This document shows positions 39,547-50,426 of a DNA stretch of 64,000 nucleotides, one piece after another; positions within the stretch are counted from its first letter, which is position 1; each line of letters begins with the position of its first letter. The stretch is from Bdellovibrionales bacterium (lineage in GTDB: Bacteria; Bdellovibrionota; Bdellovibrionia; Bdellovibrionales; Bdellovibrionaceae). Where the stretch lies: positions 843,626 to 907,625 of the forward strand of contig JAFEAQ010000011.1 of assembly GCA_018266295.1 (NCBI GenBank), in the 5' to 3' direction. A program made the position numbers and the translations under genes. The notes under the pieces are model-generated. The model worked only from the letters and a program-made list of their open reading frames with translations. It did not search any database and was not told the origin of the DNA.

Positions 39547-40379
39547 CGGTAAGTAGCCTCCGGATAGAAGAAACTCATGCCCACAGTCAGAAGCAAATCG
39601 CTAAAGCTTTGTGTTGTTCCGTCTGTAGATTTCGCTGAATAGTTCATCATGCTAAAGTCCCAGTTCACAGAGAAGCGCTTAGAAAGAGCGAAGTTCTCGC
39701 CCGTTCCAACGTGAATCGTGAAGCCGCTGCCGCCTGTGCTGACAGATGTATTACCGCCGCCGAAGGTGAAGTAATGCTCAAAAGGAACGATCTTCTTATT
39801 TTGCCAAGTCATCTTGCCGTAGAACGGAGTGTACTTCGCATCAAGGCCGATATAATTTTTCGGGAAACCGAAGCTGTCGGCGCTGACGGCGTTGTTATCA
39901 TGGAGTTCTTGAGCAGACTGTCTTTGAGAACTTGTCATTGTTGTGTAAGTTCCCTCAACACCCCAAGCTTCCGTCAGGTAGTATGCCGCTTTCAAAGACA
40001 CACCCGCCGTCAAGAACCAAGGATTGTTCGTGATCGTCGTGAATGCGCCTGTGAACTGGAAACGACCTGTTTTAGGCAAGAAACGTTTTTGGATTACCGA
40101 GATCTCGCTGAACGGCTGCAACTTCGTCAAACCCGAGAAGTCCGTCAGCTTGTTGTTCTGCTGAGCTTCCGCGCGATCTTCAGCGGCATCCATTTTTTGA
40201 GTTTGCGCGCCCGGAGCGTAACTCGGTTGGGCTTTCGGAGCTGTTTTATCCAACTCCATCTCGATTACGTTCAAATCGTCACCGATCCCTGCGCCGCCGC
40301 CATCTTGCGCCCATGCGGAGTGACTTGCCAGGAGGCCCATCATTGCTGTCATGAAAAGTGTTTTAAAGTGCATCTTCAT
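39543..40379 (-). CDS. Outer-membrane beta-barrel protein (GltB-like)
   Basis: About 278 residues: a signal peptide (cut after HSAWA), an acidic linker with a short coiled region, then alternating beta strands ending in an aromatic C-terminal strand (LLLTVGMSFFYPEATYR). The predicted fold is a small outer-membrane barrel. Two other ATGs, three codons upstream and two downstream, are possible; 40379 sits best after AAGGA. It lies directly after the other barrel gene, like gltA-gltB. Confidence 0.83.
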   Translation of the reverse strand: MKMHFKTLFMTAMMGLLASHSAWAQDGGGAGIGDDLNVIEMELDKTAPKAQPSYAPGAQTQKMDAAEDRAEAQQNNKLTDFSGLTKLQPFSEISVIQKRFLPKTGRFQFTGAFTTITNNPWFLTAGVSLKAAYYLTEAWGVEGTYTTMTSSQRQSAQELHDNNAVSADSFGFPKNYIGLDAKYTPFYGKMTWQNKKIVPFEHYFTFGGGNTSVSTGGSGFTIHVGTGENFALSKRFSVNWDFSMMNYSAKSTDGTTQSFSDLLLTVGMSFFYPEATYR

Positions 40380-40390
40380 CGGCTCCATCC

Positions 40391-41161
40391 TTAAAACATG
40401 TAAGCAAGACCAATATCTAAATTGGTCGTGTAAGTGATACGTTCAGCAAACTGATCATATGGAGGTGCTTTTTTGCCGCCCGGATTGTTCGGATTCAAAG
40501 TGTACTGAGCACTGTCTTGATAGAACGGGATCGGCGCATTGTTGATGAACATGCGAAGGTCCCAACGCAAGCTGAGCTGTCTTGTCAGATAAAACTTCTG
40601 ACCGAGACCCGCTGCAACCCCTGGATAAGTTTTGTTCTGATATTTTACAAACCCAGCAGAAGCCGAACCGAACGTGCTCAAGTTGAACACGATGCTCTTA
40701 CTCAAACTCATTTTGCCGTAGAAAGCTTTGAAGTTGTAGTCAGCCATGAAAGTCGACTGAGGAGCTGGCGCACGAGTGAAATCAAGATGAATGTTACCGC
40801 CGGAAGATCCCGGAACGTCTTTCAACTGCTCACCGTACTTGCTCAAACCCGAAGCGTTGCTTTCAAAGAGAACACCGATCGCATGCTCCTCAGACCAGTG
40901 ATAGTAACCGGCAAAGCCGAATTTGCTGACGTTGAAGATCGGCTCCGTCAAAGCATTACCGTAGTATGCGCCAATTTCAAAGTGGCCGGCAGTGTTGACG
41001 TTTCTGTTCTTCACGCTGACTGGTTTATCAAAAACCGGATAGACCGATTCCTGCGCGAGTTCTTCCGTTGGAAGCTCTACGACTTCAGCTGCAAAAGCGA
41101 CTCTCTGTAAGAGAAAGGCCGCTAAGAATAGACTCAATCCTTTGAGTGCGTTCTTAATCAT
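40391..41161 (-). CDS. Outer-membrane beta-barrel protein (GltA-like)
   Basis: 256 residues with a signal peptide (cut near AFAA, residue 24) and a chain of amphipathic strands ending in a C-terminal Phe (LDIGLAYMF), the classic outer-membrane signature. It shares with the next gene the strand motif FYGKMSLSKSIVFN / FYGKMTWQNKKIVPF, so the two barrels are probably related by duplication. First gene of the Glt cluster, starting directly after the kdsC stop. Confidence 0.83.
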   Translation of the reverse strand: MIKNALKGLSLFLAAFLLQRVAFAAEVVELPTEELAQESVYPVFDKPVSVKNRNVNTAGHFEIGAYYGNALTEPIFNVSKFGFAGYYHWSEEHAIGVLFESNASGLSKYGEQLKDVPGSSGGNIHLDFTRAPAPQSTFMADYNFKAFYGKMSLSKSIVFNLSTFGSASAGFVKYQNKTYPGVAAGLGQKFYLTRQLSLRWDLRMFINNAPIPFYQDSAQYTLNPNNPGGKKAPPYDQFAERITYTTNLDIGLAYMF

Positions 41162-41683
41162 TTATGACCGTCCTGATGATGAAAAGGCTCCGTGTTTATA
41201 AATCAAATCACATACCTCGCGGACAGCTCCGTTGCCGCCAGGCCTTTTTGTTACGTAATCTGCTTCTTCAATAACTTCTTCTACGGCCTCTGGAACTGTC
41301 GCTCCGAAAGCCACCGCCTGAATCAGAGGAATGTCGAAAATGTCGTCGCCGACACAAGCCATTTCCTCTGGCTTCAAACCAGATTGTTTTTGCAAATCAA
41401 TGAATGATGGGACTTTGTCTCCGGCACCTTCGTAGAAGTATTGGATGCCGAGATTCTTCACACGCTGACGAATATCTTCAGCTTTGCTGCCAGTGATCAC
41501 TGCAAGTTTGTAGCCGGATTCAATAAGACGCTTGATACCGACACCATCACGAATAGAAAAAAATCTTTTCCATTCACCATTGGAGTCCATCCAAAGTCGA
41601 CAATCTGTCAACACGCCGTCCACATCAAGGACGAGCATCTTAATGTTTTGCAAACTACTGAGTTTTGAAGCCATCTGTGTCAT
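41162..41683 (-). CDS. kdsC: 3-deoxy-D-manno-octulosonate 8-phosphate phosphatase
   Basis: Removes phosphate from Kdo-8-phosphate in LPS core synthesis. 173 residues, the short C0-type HAD fold with LDVDGVLTD (about 18-26), a TGSK Thr motif, and VGDDIFDIPL. No Shine-Dalgarno is visible before the ATG. The 67-base gap before it contains the palindrome CACCCGGGTG. The next gene begins one base after its stop. Confidence 0.94.
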   Translation of the reverse strand: MTQMASKLSSLQNIKMLVLDVDGVLTDCRLWMDSNGEWKRFFSIRDGVGIKRLIESGYKLAVITGSKAEDIRQRVKNLGIQYFYEGAGDKVPSFIDLQKQSGLKPEEMACVGDDIFDIPLIQAVAFGATVPEAVEEVIEEADYVTKRPGGNGAVREVCDLIYKHGAFSSSGRS

Positions 41684-41750
41684 TGTGAAAAAAATTCAAC
41701 AAGACGGCAAGGTTATCAATGACTTAACTCGACCTTCGTCACCCGGGTGT

Positions 41751-42733
41751 TTATCGAACTTTCGTTCTCAACAGGTCTTGGAAATTCAACATTCCGACTG
41801 GACGTTTTGGATGTTCGCTATTCTTATCAAAGACAAAAAGAATCTGAATGCGAAATTGCTCCATCAAGAAGAGCGCTTTTTCAGCAAGTTCGTTGGCATC
41901 AACTCCGCGCGGATTCGTTGTCATCAAGTCTTTCGCGGTTCCTGTGAATGGATCAGGACTTTTATCGAGGCGACGGCGAATATCACCGTCCGTGATCACA
42001 CCAAGAAGATCGCCGTTGTTATCCAAGACCCCAGCAGTTCCGCGAACATTTCTATGAGTCATGATAGAAAATACTTCGCGCATTGGAGTGTCCAGCTGGA
42101 CTAAAGGCAAGGCATCACCAGTGTGCATGACATCTTTCACTCTGGTCAAAAGTCTGTATCCCAGACTTCCGCCCGGATGATACTCAGCGAACTCTTCCGG
42201 AGAAAAACCTTTTTCATTCAAAACTGCCATTGCCATCGCGTCACCCATGGCAAGAGATGCAGTGCTACTTGCCGTCGGTGCAAGGTTCAAAGGACACGCT
42301 TCCGTTGACACTGACACATTCAAAACAACCTTCGCCGCTTTTGCCAAAGTCGAATTCACATTACCGGTAATCGCAATGACTGCGATATCCTTACGAAGGG
42401 CGAATGCCAATATAGGAGCAAGTTCTGGAGCCTCGCCACCATAACTCAAAGCTAAAATCACATCGCCATTTTGAATGATCCCAAGATCACCGTGAGCACT
42501 CTCTGCAGGGTGCAAAAAAACTGCGGGAGTTCCCGTCGAAGAAAAGGTGCTGGCGAGCTTGCGCGCGATCTGTCCGGACTTTCCCATACCCGTGACGATC
42601 AATTTACCTTCGCAGGCTTGAATCGTTTTAACAGCGGTTTCAAATCCGTCTTTCAAACGCTCTTTCAAAGCCAAAATAGCATTGGCTTCGATTTCCAAAA
42701 CTTGCAGACCTTGCTCGATGATCTTAGAACTCA

Positions 42734-42734
<1 letters not shown>
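41751..42734 (-). CDS. kdsD: Arabinose 5-phosphate isomerase
   Basis: Converts ribulose 5-phosphate to arabinose 5-phosphate for Kdo synthesis. 327 residues: an N-terminal SIS sugar isomerase domain with TGMGKSGQIARK (about 49-60) and STGTPAVFLHPAESAHGD, then two CBS domains (about 210-325). The ATG overlaps the pyrG stop as TAATG. KdsD beside kdsB, kdsC and pyrG gives a near-complete Kdo activation set; kdsA is not in the window. Confidence 0.96.
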
Positions 42735-45128
<2,394 letters not shown>

Positions 45129-45132
<4 letters not shown>

Positions 45133-45707
45133 TGATTCTTCACCCAGTTTTCGTAGAGATACTCTTCGACTTCCTCTTGGCCGATATTCTTCAGCGCCGA
45201 GGTCATAAACACGGCTTCAGTTCCCGCCGCTTTTTTCATTTTAGAAATCGCTTGATTGATTTCATTACGAGTGAGTTTATCCGATTTCGTCAGCACAACC
45301 GCCATCGGAAGACCGCGGGAATCGGTGTAAGCTTTCAAAAGCTCTTCGTCCTCGGTCCATTCACGGCGGGAATCCATCACGAGCACCAAGCCCGCAAGCT
45401 CTTCACGCATGCTGAGGTAGTTTTCAATCATCGTATGCCATTCGCGCATTTCGTCGCCCGAACGAGCCGCAAAACCATAACCCGGCATATCCACCAAAAC
45501 ATAGCTGTCACCACGGCTAAAGAAATTCAGCAAACGCGTTTTTCCAGGAGTATTACTGACTTTCGCAATTTTGCTTCTGGCAATGGCATTGAGGAAGGAA
45601 CTCTTACCCGCATTGGATCTGCCAGCGATGGCGATCTCTTTTTTACCGGTTTTTGGGTAATCTTGGGGAAGAACAGCACTTTTGATGAATTTGACGGCTC
45701 CAGGCAT
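45129..45707 (-). CDS. engB: Ribosome biogenesis GTP-binding protein EngB/YsxC
   Basis: GTPase needed for 50S subunit assembly. 192 residues with G1 GRSNAGKSS (about 29-37), G2-type TPGKT, G3 DMPGYGFA and G4 TKSD. Its ATG is 17 bases after the nnr stop. Confidence 0.95.
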
Positions 45708-45724
45708 GATCAGATCCTAGTCTA

Positions 45725-47134
45725 TCAGCGTCCCTTTTTCAAACTTGTCAGACTCGCATCAATCAATTCTGGAAGATCTGAGGCCATTAAAGTGCGGCTG
45801 GAGTGACCTCGACGGAGCCAGTCATCAGCTATTCTGCCATGGAGATAGGCCCCGAGGACACCTGCTCGATCCGTAGGCAGGCCTTGAGCCATCAAAGAGC
45901 CTATAAAACCGCTTAAAACATCGCCGCTTCCGGCTTTGGCGAGCGCCACATTTCCTGAGCCGATAATGTATTTTCCAACCGCAGTCCCGAGAACCGTGCG
46001 AAAGCCTTTGAGCAAGACCATGCCGCCCAGCTGTTTTTGTGCGCTTGCAACCGCCTGCAATCGATCGGCTTCAAGCTCTTTTGCAGGAGTTCCCACAAAA
46101 CGCGAGAGTTCCCCCGCATGCGGAGTCAGAATCCAGCCCTCCGGCAACAGGCCCAGAGGCTTTTGCGCAAGCACAGTGAGCGCGCCGGCATCCACCAGCA
46201 CCTTGTCATGATGTTTATAGAGGTGCACGAGGATCTGCTCGGTCTGTTTGTTAACACCGAGGCCGGGCCCTACAACGACCGCTTTATATTTTTTCAAATC
46301 GCTCTTAAAAAAATCCGTCAGCGAAAGATTTAAGAAATCCGGACGTGCCTTCTGCCAGACGCTTTTGCTAGGTGAGCACAACGTCACATAGCCGCATCCC
46401 ATGCGTGCCGCAGCCTCGCTGGTTAAAAGTGCCGCGCCCTCCATCCCTTGCGACCCTGCGATCACGAGCAGATGCCCGAAACTGGTTTTATTTGAAGTCA
46501 GTCTCCGCGATGGCAAAAGCTTCTTGGCACTGGCAGAACCGATCAAAAAAACACTCGAAGCTTTAGCTCGTAATAGCTCTGGCGGAAAGCCGATCTGAAG
46601 ACTGCGAATACGCCCGCTCTGCGCCGGCCCCTCTTGCAAAAATAAACCCGGTTTTGCCGGCGCGACAGTCAAAGTCCATGCTGCCTTTACACACGCACCC
46701 AAAATAACACCGCGATTGGCATCAAGACCACTCGGAATATCCAAAGCAATCACCGTGCAATCGGCCTGATTGAGTTCTTCAATTTTCTTTGCCAGCTCGC
46801 CTTCAATCGGGCGATTCAGTCCCACACCAAAAAGGGCATCGACAATAATGTCGTAATCAGTTGTTTTCCATGCAGTTCCTTGAAGAACTTCGACGCGAAA
46901 ATCCTTCTCACGCAAAAGATGCGCCATCACCCGGCCGTCCGCTCCGTTATTGCCAGGGCCACACCACACACCGATGCGCAAAACCCGTAGCCACCCTCGC
47001 TGTCGAAAAATATTTTCAAAAGCTCCGGCCAAGGCAGCCCCGGCCTTTTCAATCAGAAGAGACGAACTCAGTCCGTACTCGTCGGCGGCGGCTTTATCGA
47101 TGCTGTAGATTTCTTCTCGGGTGGCGAGTCGCAT
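45725..47134 (-). CDS. nnr: Bifunctional NAD(P)H-hydrate epimerase / dehydratase
   Basis: Repairs hydrated NADH and NADPH. 469 residues: an N-terminal YjeF epimerase domain (about 1-215, with CGPGNNGADG) and a C-terminal ribokinase-like dehydratase domain (about 225-465, with AGSGDVLSGFIG). First gene of the minus-strand run leading to the Glt cluster. Confidence 0.95.
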   Translation of the reverse strand: MRLATREEIYSIDKAAADEYGLSSSLLIEKAGAALAGAFENIFRQRGWLRVLRIGVWCGPGNNGADGRVMAHLLREKDFRVEVLQGTAWKTTDYDIIVDALFGVGLNRPIEGELAKKIEELNQADCTVIALDIPSGLDANRGVILGACVKAAWTLTVAPAKPGLFLQEGPAQSGRIRSLQIGFPPELLRAKASSVFLIGSASAKKLLPSRRLTSNKTSFGHLLVIAGSQGMEGAALLTSEAAARMGCGYVTLCSPSKSVWQKARPDFLNLSLTDFFKSDLKKYKAVVVGPGLGVNKQTEQILVHLYKHHDKVLVDAGALTVLAQKPLGLLPEGWILTPHAGELSRFVGTPAKELEADRLQAVASAQKQLGGMVLLKGFRTVLGTAVGKYIIGSGNVALAKAGSGDVLSGFIGSLMAQGLPTDRAGVLGAYLHGRIADDWLRRGHSSRTLMASDLPELIDASLTSLKKGR

Positions 47135-47264
47135 ACAGGTATCCTGCCTGAACTCGGAAATGATTCCAAATTCTAAATTTTAAGACGATGCGTTCTCGAA
47201 AATAAGAATCCCGTGTCCGGAGCGAGCTCAAATCAAAATTATCGCACTCTGCAATTGGTCCACT

Positions 47265-47285
47265 TTTTGGAAAAGCCTTTCCAAA
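47265..47285. repeat. Short inverted repeat upstream of the sigma-54 activator gene
   Basis: TTGGAAA and TTTCCAA form a seven-base inverted repeat with a three- to four-base centre, just before the GGAG Shine-Dalgarno of the activator gene. It could be an operator or leader hairpin. Nothing else of note was seen in the 164-base divergent gap, including no good -24/-12 sigma-54 promoter. Confidence 0.3.
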
Positions 47286-47298
47286 TCAAGGAGAACGT

Positions 47299-48327
47299 AT
47301 GTTAGAAAACTCAACGATAACAAACCCACCCGACCAAGAGGAGCTTCCTCACAACAACTCACCGGATTTCTTTCCTTTGACCAGCCGCAATCCTTTATGG
47401 AATGCCGAGCTGCAAAGTCTGAAAAATGTCGCCCAAACCGATTTTCCGGTTCTCTTACTGGGACCTTCCGGAACCGGCAAAGATGTCTTAGCTCAGGCTC
47501 TTCATCAATGCTCTTCACGCCAGCACGCCGCCTTTGTCAGTGTCAACTGCAGCGCTCTGACAGAAACACTGATTGAAAGCGAGCTCTTCGGCCATGTGAA
47601 AGGAGCCTTCACCGGTGCTATTAATGACCGCAAAGGGGCTTTCGAAAGCGCCCGCTTCGGCACTCTGTTCTTAGATGAAATCGGCGACCTGCCTTTCAAC
47701 TTACAGGCAAAGCTCCTCCGAGCGCTTGAGAACAATGAAATTCGTCCCGTCGGCAGTGATCGAATCGTGAATACAAATATTCGCGTGATTGCGGCGACCC
47801 ATCAGAATCTGTCGCTCAAAATCAGCGACGGCACTTTCCGCTCAGATCTCTTCTTTCGCTTGAACGTCGTTTCTGTTTCAGTGCCGCAACTCAAAGATCG
47901 CTCTGAAGACTTTGAAGATTTACTGAACTGCTTTGCCAAGCAAATGCGTGTGCGCTTTTCTTTTGATGCGATTCAAAAACTGAAGATGCATTCTTGGCCT
48001 GGCAATGTTCGCGAGCTCAGAAACCTGGTCTCTCGCGCGGCGGCTGTCTTTCCACAACAGCAAATTGATCTTGATCGGGCCGCTAAACTTCTTAGAAGCT
48101 CTACGGTGCATACGCCTATGACTGAGGAATACGGTGCCTCACGACTTTCTGTCATTAAAGAAGTCGAAAAGCAGATCATTTTAAAAAAACTGCAGGAAAA
48201 TAGAGGCAATCAAAGAAAGACCGCGATGGATCTAAAAATGCCGAAAAGCACTCTCAACGATCGCCTTCGTCAGTATAAAGTCGATCCAAAACTGTATAGG
48301 AATAAAGTGGATGAGATCTTTAACTAA
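47299..48327 (+). CDS. Sigma-54-dependent AAA+ transcription activator without a sensor domain
   Basis: ATP-driven activator of RpoN promoters. 342 residues: only about 30 residues before the AAA+ domain, Walker A GPSGTGKD (55-62), the sigma-54 contact loop GAFTGA (102-107), Walker B GTLFLDEIGD (121-130), arginine-finger region, and a Fis-type HTH (about 300-335). There is no receiver, GAF or PAS domain, so control must be by a partner protein (as for PspF) or by expression. It converges with a FliL-like gene, their ends overlapping by four bases. Confidence 0.93.
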   Translation: MLENSTITNPPDQEELPHNNSPDFFPLTSRNPLWNAELQSLKNVAQTDFPVLLLGPSGTGKDVLAQALHQCSSRQHAAFVSVNCSALTETLIESELFGHVKGAFTGAINDRKGAFESARFGTLFLDEIGDLPFNLQAKLLRALENNEIRPVGSDRIVNTNIRVIAATHQNLSLKISDGTFRSDLFFRLNVVSVSVPQLKDRSEDFEDLLNCFAKQMRVRFSFDAIQKLKMHSWPGNVRELRNLVSRAAAVFPQQQIDLDRAAKLLRSSTVHTPMTEEYGASRLSVIKEVEKQIILKKLQENRGNQRKTAMDLKMPKSTLNDRLRQYKVDPKLYRNKVDEIFN

Positions 48328-49274
48328 GGTTTCAAAACCAGTTCTTTGATGAAAACACGGCGGATTTTCCCCTTCGTCAGATTCATATTCAGAGTCTGCC
48401 GTAGTTTTTCAGTCAACTGCTGCTTGCCTTCAGCCGAATCAAGATCGCTATAGCTCATCTCTTCCAAAGTTCTTTGAAAAAGATCGCGAATCTCGGTTTC
48501 GCGGTCTTTCACCTCGACAATGGCTTCTGGACTAAGACCTTCTAAAAAAAACTCCATGGCGGCCATGGGGTTCGGGCCCGATCCTTGCGAAGGCCGAATA
48601 TTCACAATCATTTTTGGCAACGACATGATGTTTTGAATCGTGCGCGGAGAATCGTAGAAAGAATCCATCTCCGTTTCAGGATCATACTTGTAAGCTTGCG
48701 CCGACCACTCTTCGAGGCTCGCTATCAAGAACTCTTCGTCACCCGGTAAAACCCCGTGAGTTGCGCTTCGATAAACAAAGAACACCGTAAATCCGCAGGC
48801 GATGATCAAGCAAATGGCGACGATCTTTAACGGCCAAGTCAGGCTTTTAAAGCTTGTGATTTTTTGCTTAGAAATTTCAACAGTCGCTTTACCGCCGGAT
48901 TTTAACCCCTGCACAGTTCGTGGCCCCAGTTCGCGAACGAAGGCCTGCGTGCGGGTGCGATACAAATACAAATTCGAGAAAAAATGATGCTGAAAATCCC
49001 AAAGCTTCGGTAGAAACGGCATGATCATTACAAGGAACTTGCGCAGCCCGATCGGGTGATGCCATGGATTTTCATCCGAAGGGATCAGCTGACCATTGTC
49101 GACGACATCCAAATCGATGCTGCCGTCGGAGGGCAATGACTTAACGCTTTTCAAGTCTTCGGCAAAATCCGGCGCCTCAGCCAAGATCATGCTTTCGAGT
49201 TGTTCTAAACTCAAATCGCCTTCTTGGTCTTCCGCCTGGTCCTTTGTCGGGCTTTGATCTGTCGGGTTAGCCAT
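48324..49274 (-). CDS. FliL-like membrane protein with long cytoplasmic extension
   Basis: 316 residues from the ATG at 49274, which follows AAGGA; a longer frame upstream is unlikely. An acidic N-terminal region and a further cytoplasmic stretch (about 1-140), one membrane helix (about 148-170), then a periplasmic domain whose C-terminus has the FliL-type pattern: AAMEFFLEGLSPEAI, RDLFQRTLEEMS, LRQTLN and IRRVFIKELVL. FliL supports the flagellar stator; no flagellar genes are nearby, so this may serve another motor. Function is inferred. Confidence 0.72.
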   Translation of the reverse strand: MANPTDQSPTKDQAEDQEGDLSLEQLESMILAEAPDFAEDLKSVKSLPSDGSIDLDVVDNGQLIPSDENPWHHPIGLRKFLVMIMPFLPKLWDFQHHFFSNLYLYRTRTQAFVRELGPRTVQGLKSGGKATVEISKQKITSFKSLTWPLKIVAICLIIACGFTVFFVYRSATHGVLPGDEEFLIASLEEWSAQAYKYDPETEMDSFYDSPRTIQNIMSLPKMIVNIRPSQGSGPNPMAAMEFFLEGLSPEAIVEVKDRETEIRDLFQRTLEEMSYSDLDSAEGKQQLTEKLRQTLNMNLTKGKIRRVFIKELVLKP

Positions 49275-49381
49275 TTTTTTCCTTGTAGATACCTGACTAT
49301 TGTAAGGAATGGAGGTTGCCACTCGCAAGAATATTCTAATCCAGCCCTACCACGGTTAAACTATCTAAGAGGAGAAATCTC

Positions 49382-50029
49382 ATGAAGTCCTACTCTTTGC
49401 TGGTTATTTTGCCATTGGCCTTGGGCGCTTGCGCTCAATTTCAGAGATCCGTGAACAGCGGTTATGCGAACCGCACGCCTAAAGTGGTGACGACTTACAG
49501 TTCCACTCAGGTTTCTAGTGGCGGCACGGATTCAGAAACAACTCGAACGGCTTATGAAATGGGTTTTAATCCTTCAAATATGTCGGGCGAAGAAGCTCTG
49601 CAGGTTCAACAACGCCGGCAATTGCGCGAACTCGAAAAGACTCTCGATTCACGTCAGGCAAAAGAGCAGTACTCTAAAGTTCTGCCGTGGCTCAAAGACG
49701 ACTCGGAAAAAATCGATTTGCTGAATATTCCGTCCCTCGAAGGACGCCAAGCATGGATTAATCGTAACAATATCTGGAGCCGTGCCCGCGTTCCGGCATC
49801 GCGGATGAAAGAGCTGATTGATTCACAAGATATCGCTGTGGGCATGCCGATGGAATATGTTCGCCGCGCTTGGGGCGACCCGATCGCCGTCGAAGTTTCA
49901 GGCAACCCGGTTTACAAAAACGAGCGCTGGAGATACCTGCGCAACGTCCCTGGCTCTGACGGCTTCCATCAGCAAAAGCGTTTGGTGTACTTCGAAGGTG
50001 GCCGCGTTGTCGGCTGGGATACAGAGTAA
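49382..50029 (+). CDS. Small lipoprotein of unknown function
   Basis: 215 residues with a lipoprotein signal ending LGAC (Cys17), a Ser/Thr-rich linker, a Gln/Arg/Glu-rich helical region (about 75-105) and a C-terminal domain (about 125-215) with VGMPMEYVRRAWGDP, a pattern seen in small outer-membrane-linked SmpA/BamE-like folds. That last similarity is only suggestive. It has a strong AAGAGGAG site. Cellular place: periplasmic face of a membrane. Confidence 0.8.
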   Translation: MKSYSLLVILPLALGACAQFQRSVNSGYANRTPKVVTTYSSTQVSSGGTDSETTRTAYEMGFNPSNMSGEEALQVQQRRQLRELEKTLDSRQAKEQYSKVLPWLKDDSEKIDLLNIPSLEGRQAWINRNNIWSRARVPASRMKELIDSQDIAVGMPMEYVRRAWGDPIAVEVSGNPVYKNERWRYLRNVPGSDGFHQQKRLVYFEGGRVVGWDTE

Positions 50030-50426
50030 CCGCGTCTGACTCCGCCATAGTATAATCTCTTCGCCTTCGCGTTGTTACCTCCGGCGCCGCTACTTTATGA
50101 AACCAGCCCATCACCTCCGGCGCCGATGGCGGTGATGCATTATTTTATAAACGAGAAATAATTCATTTGACAGGGTTTTGGGTGAGTTTTCATTCGATAA
50201 ATTGCAGATGTAGTTAGACGATTTCTGAAGCCTGTATTGAACTCTATTTTCTCTATAAAAGGTTTTTACGCTTGTAGTGAGATCGGACTTGTCTAGTTTG
50301 CAATTTCCTCTATAAACGAGTTTTAGAGAGAAAAATCTCATCTATAAAACCCATGTTATCTTCCTTTACAAGAAGGCTTTTGTCGCAAGAAGCAAATAGC
50401 CTTTCTTATGAAAGGAAAGAAATATA
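50030..50426. other. AT-rich intergenic region before the HNH gene
   Basis: A 397-base gap with no convincing gene. After the GC-rich repeats it becomes AT-rich and carries three TCTATAAA motifs (50252, 50309, 50341), a promoter-like TTGTCT (50289-50294) / TATAAA (50311-50316) pair with 16-base spacing, and a leader hairpin AAGAAGGCT / AGCCTTTCTT (about 50370-50407) just before the AAAGGA Shine-Dalgarno of the HNH gene. The base composition differs visibly from the genes on both sides. Confidence 0.55.
50077..50129 (+). repeat. GC-rich repeat copies A and B upstream of the HNH gene
   Basis: ACCTCCGGCGCCG occurs at 50077-50089 and again at 50113-50125, where it continues as ACCTCCGGCGCCGATGG. 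Copy B is also flanked by CATCACC and GGTGATG, giving a hairpin at about 50109-50137. A near-exact inverted copy (16 of 17 bases) lies inside the HNH gene at 51141-51157. Confidence 0.6.

Noticed and set aside
50111-50341. 76-codon open frame on the minus strand in the gap before the HNH gene
   Set aside because: No Shine-Dalgarno, Lys/Arg/His-rich end produced by the GC-rich repeats, and it overlaps the likely promoter and leader of the HNH gene.
50252-50350. Three TCTATAAA motifs considered as origin iterons
   Set aside because: Spacing is irregular (57 and 32 bases), no DnaA boxes or replication gene are nearby; promoter-like AT-rich DNA is simpler.
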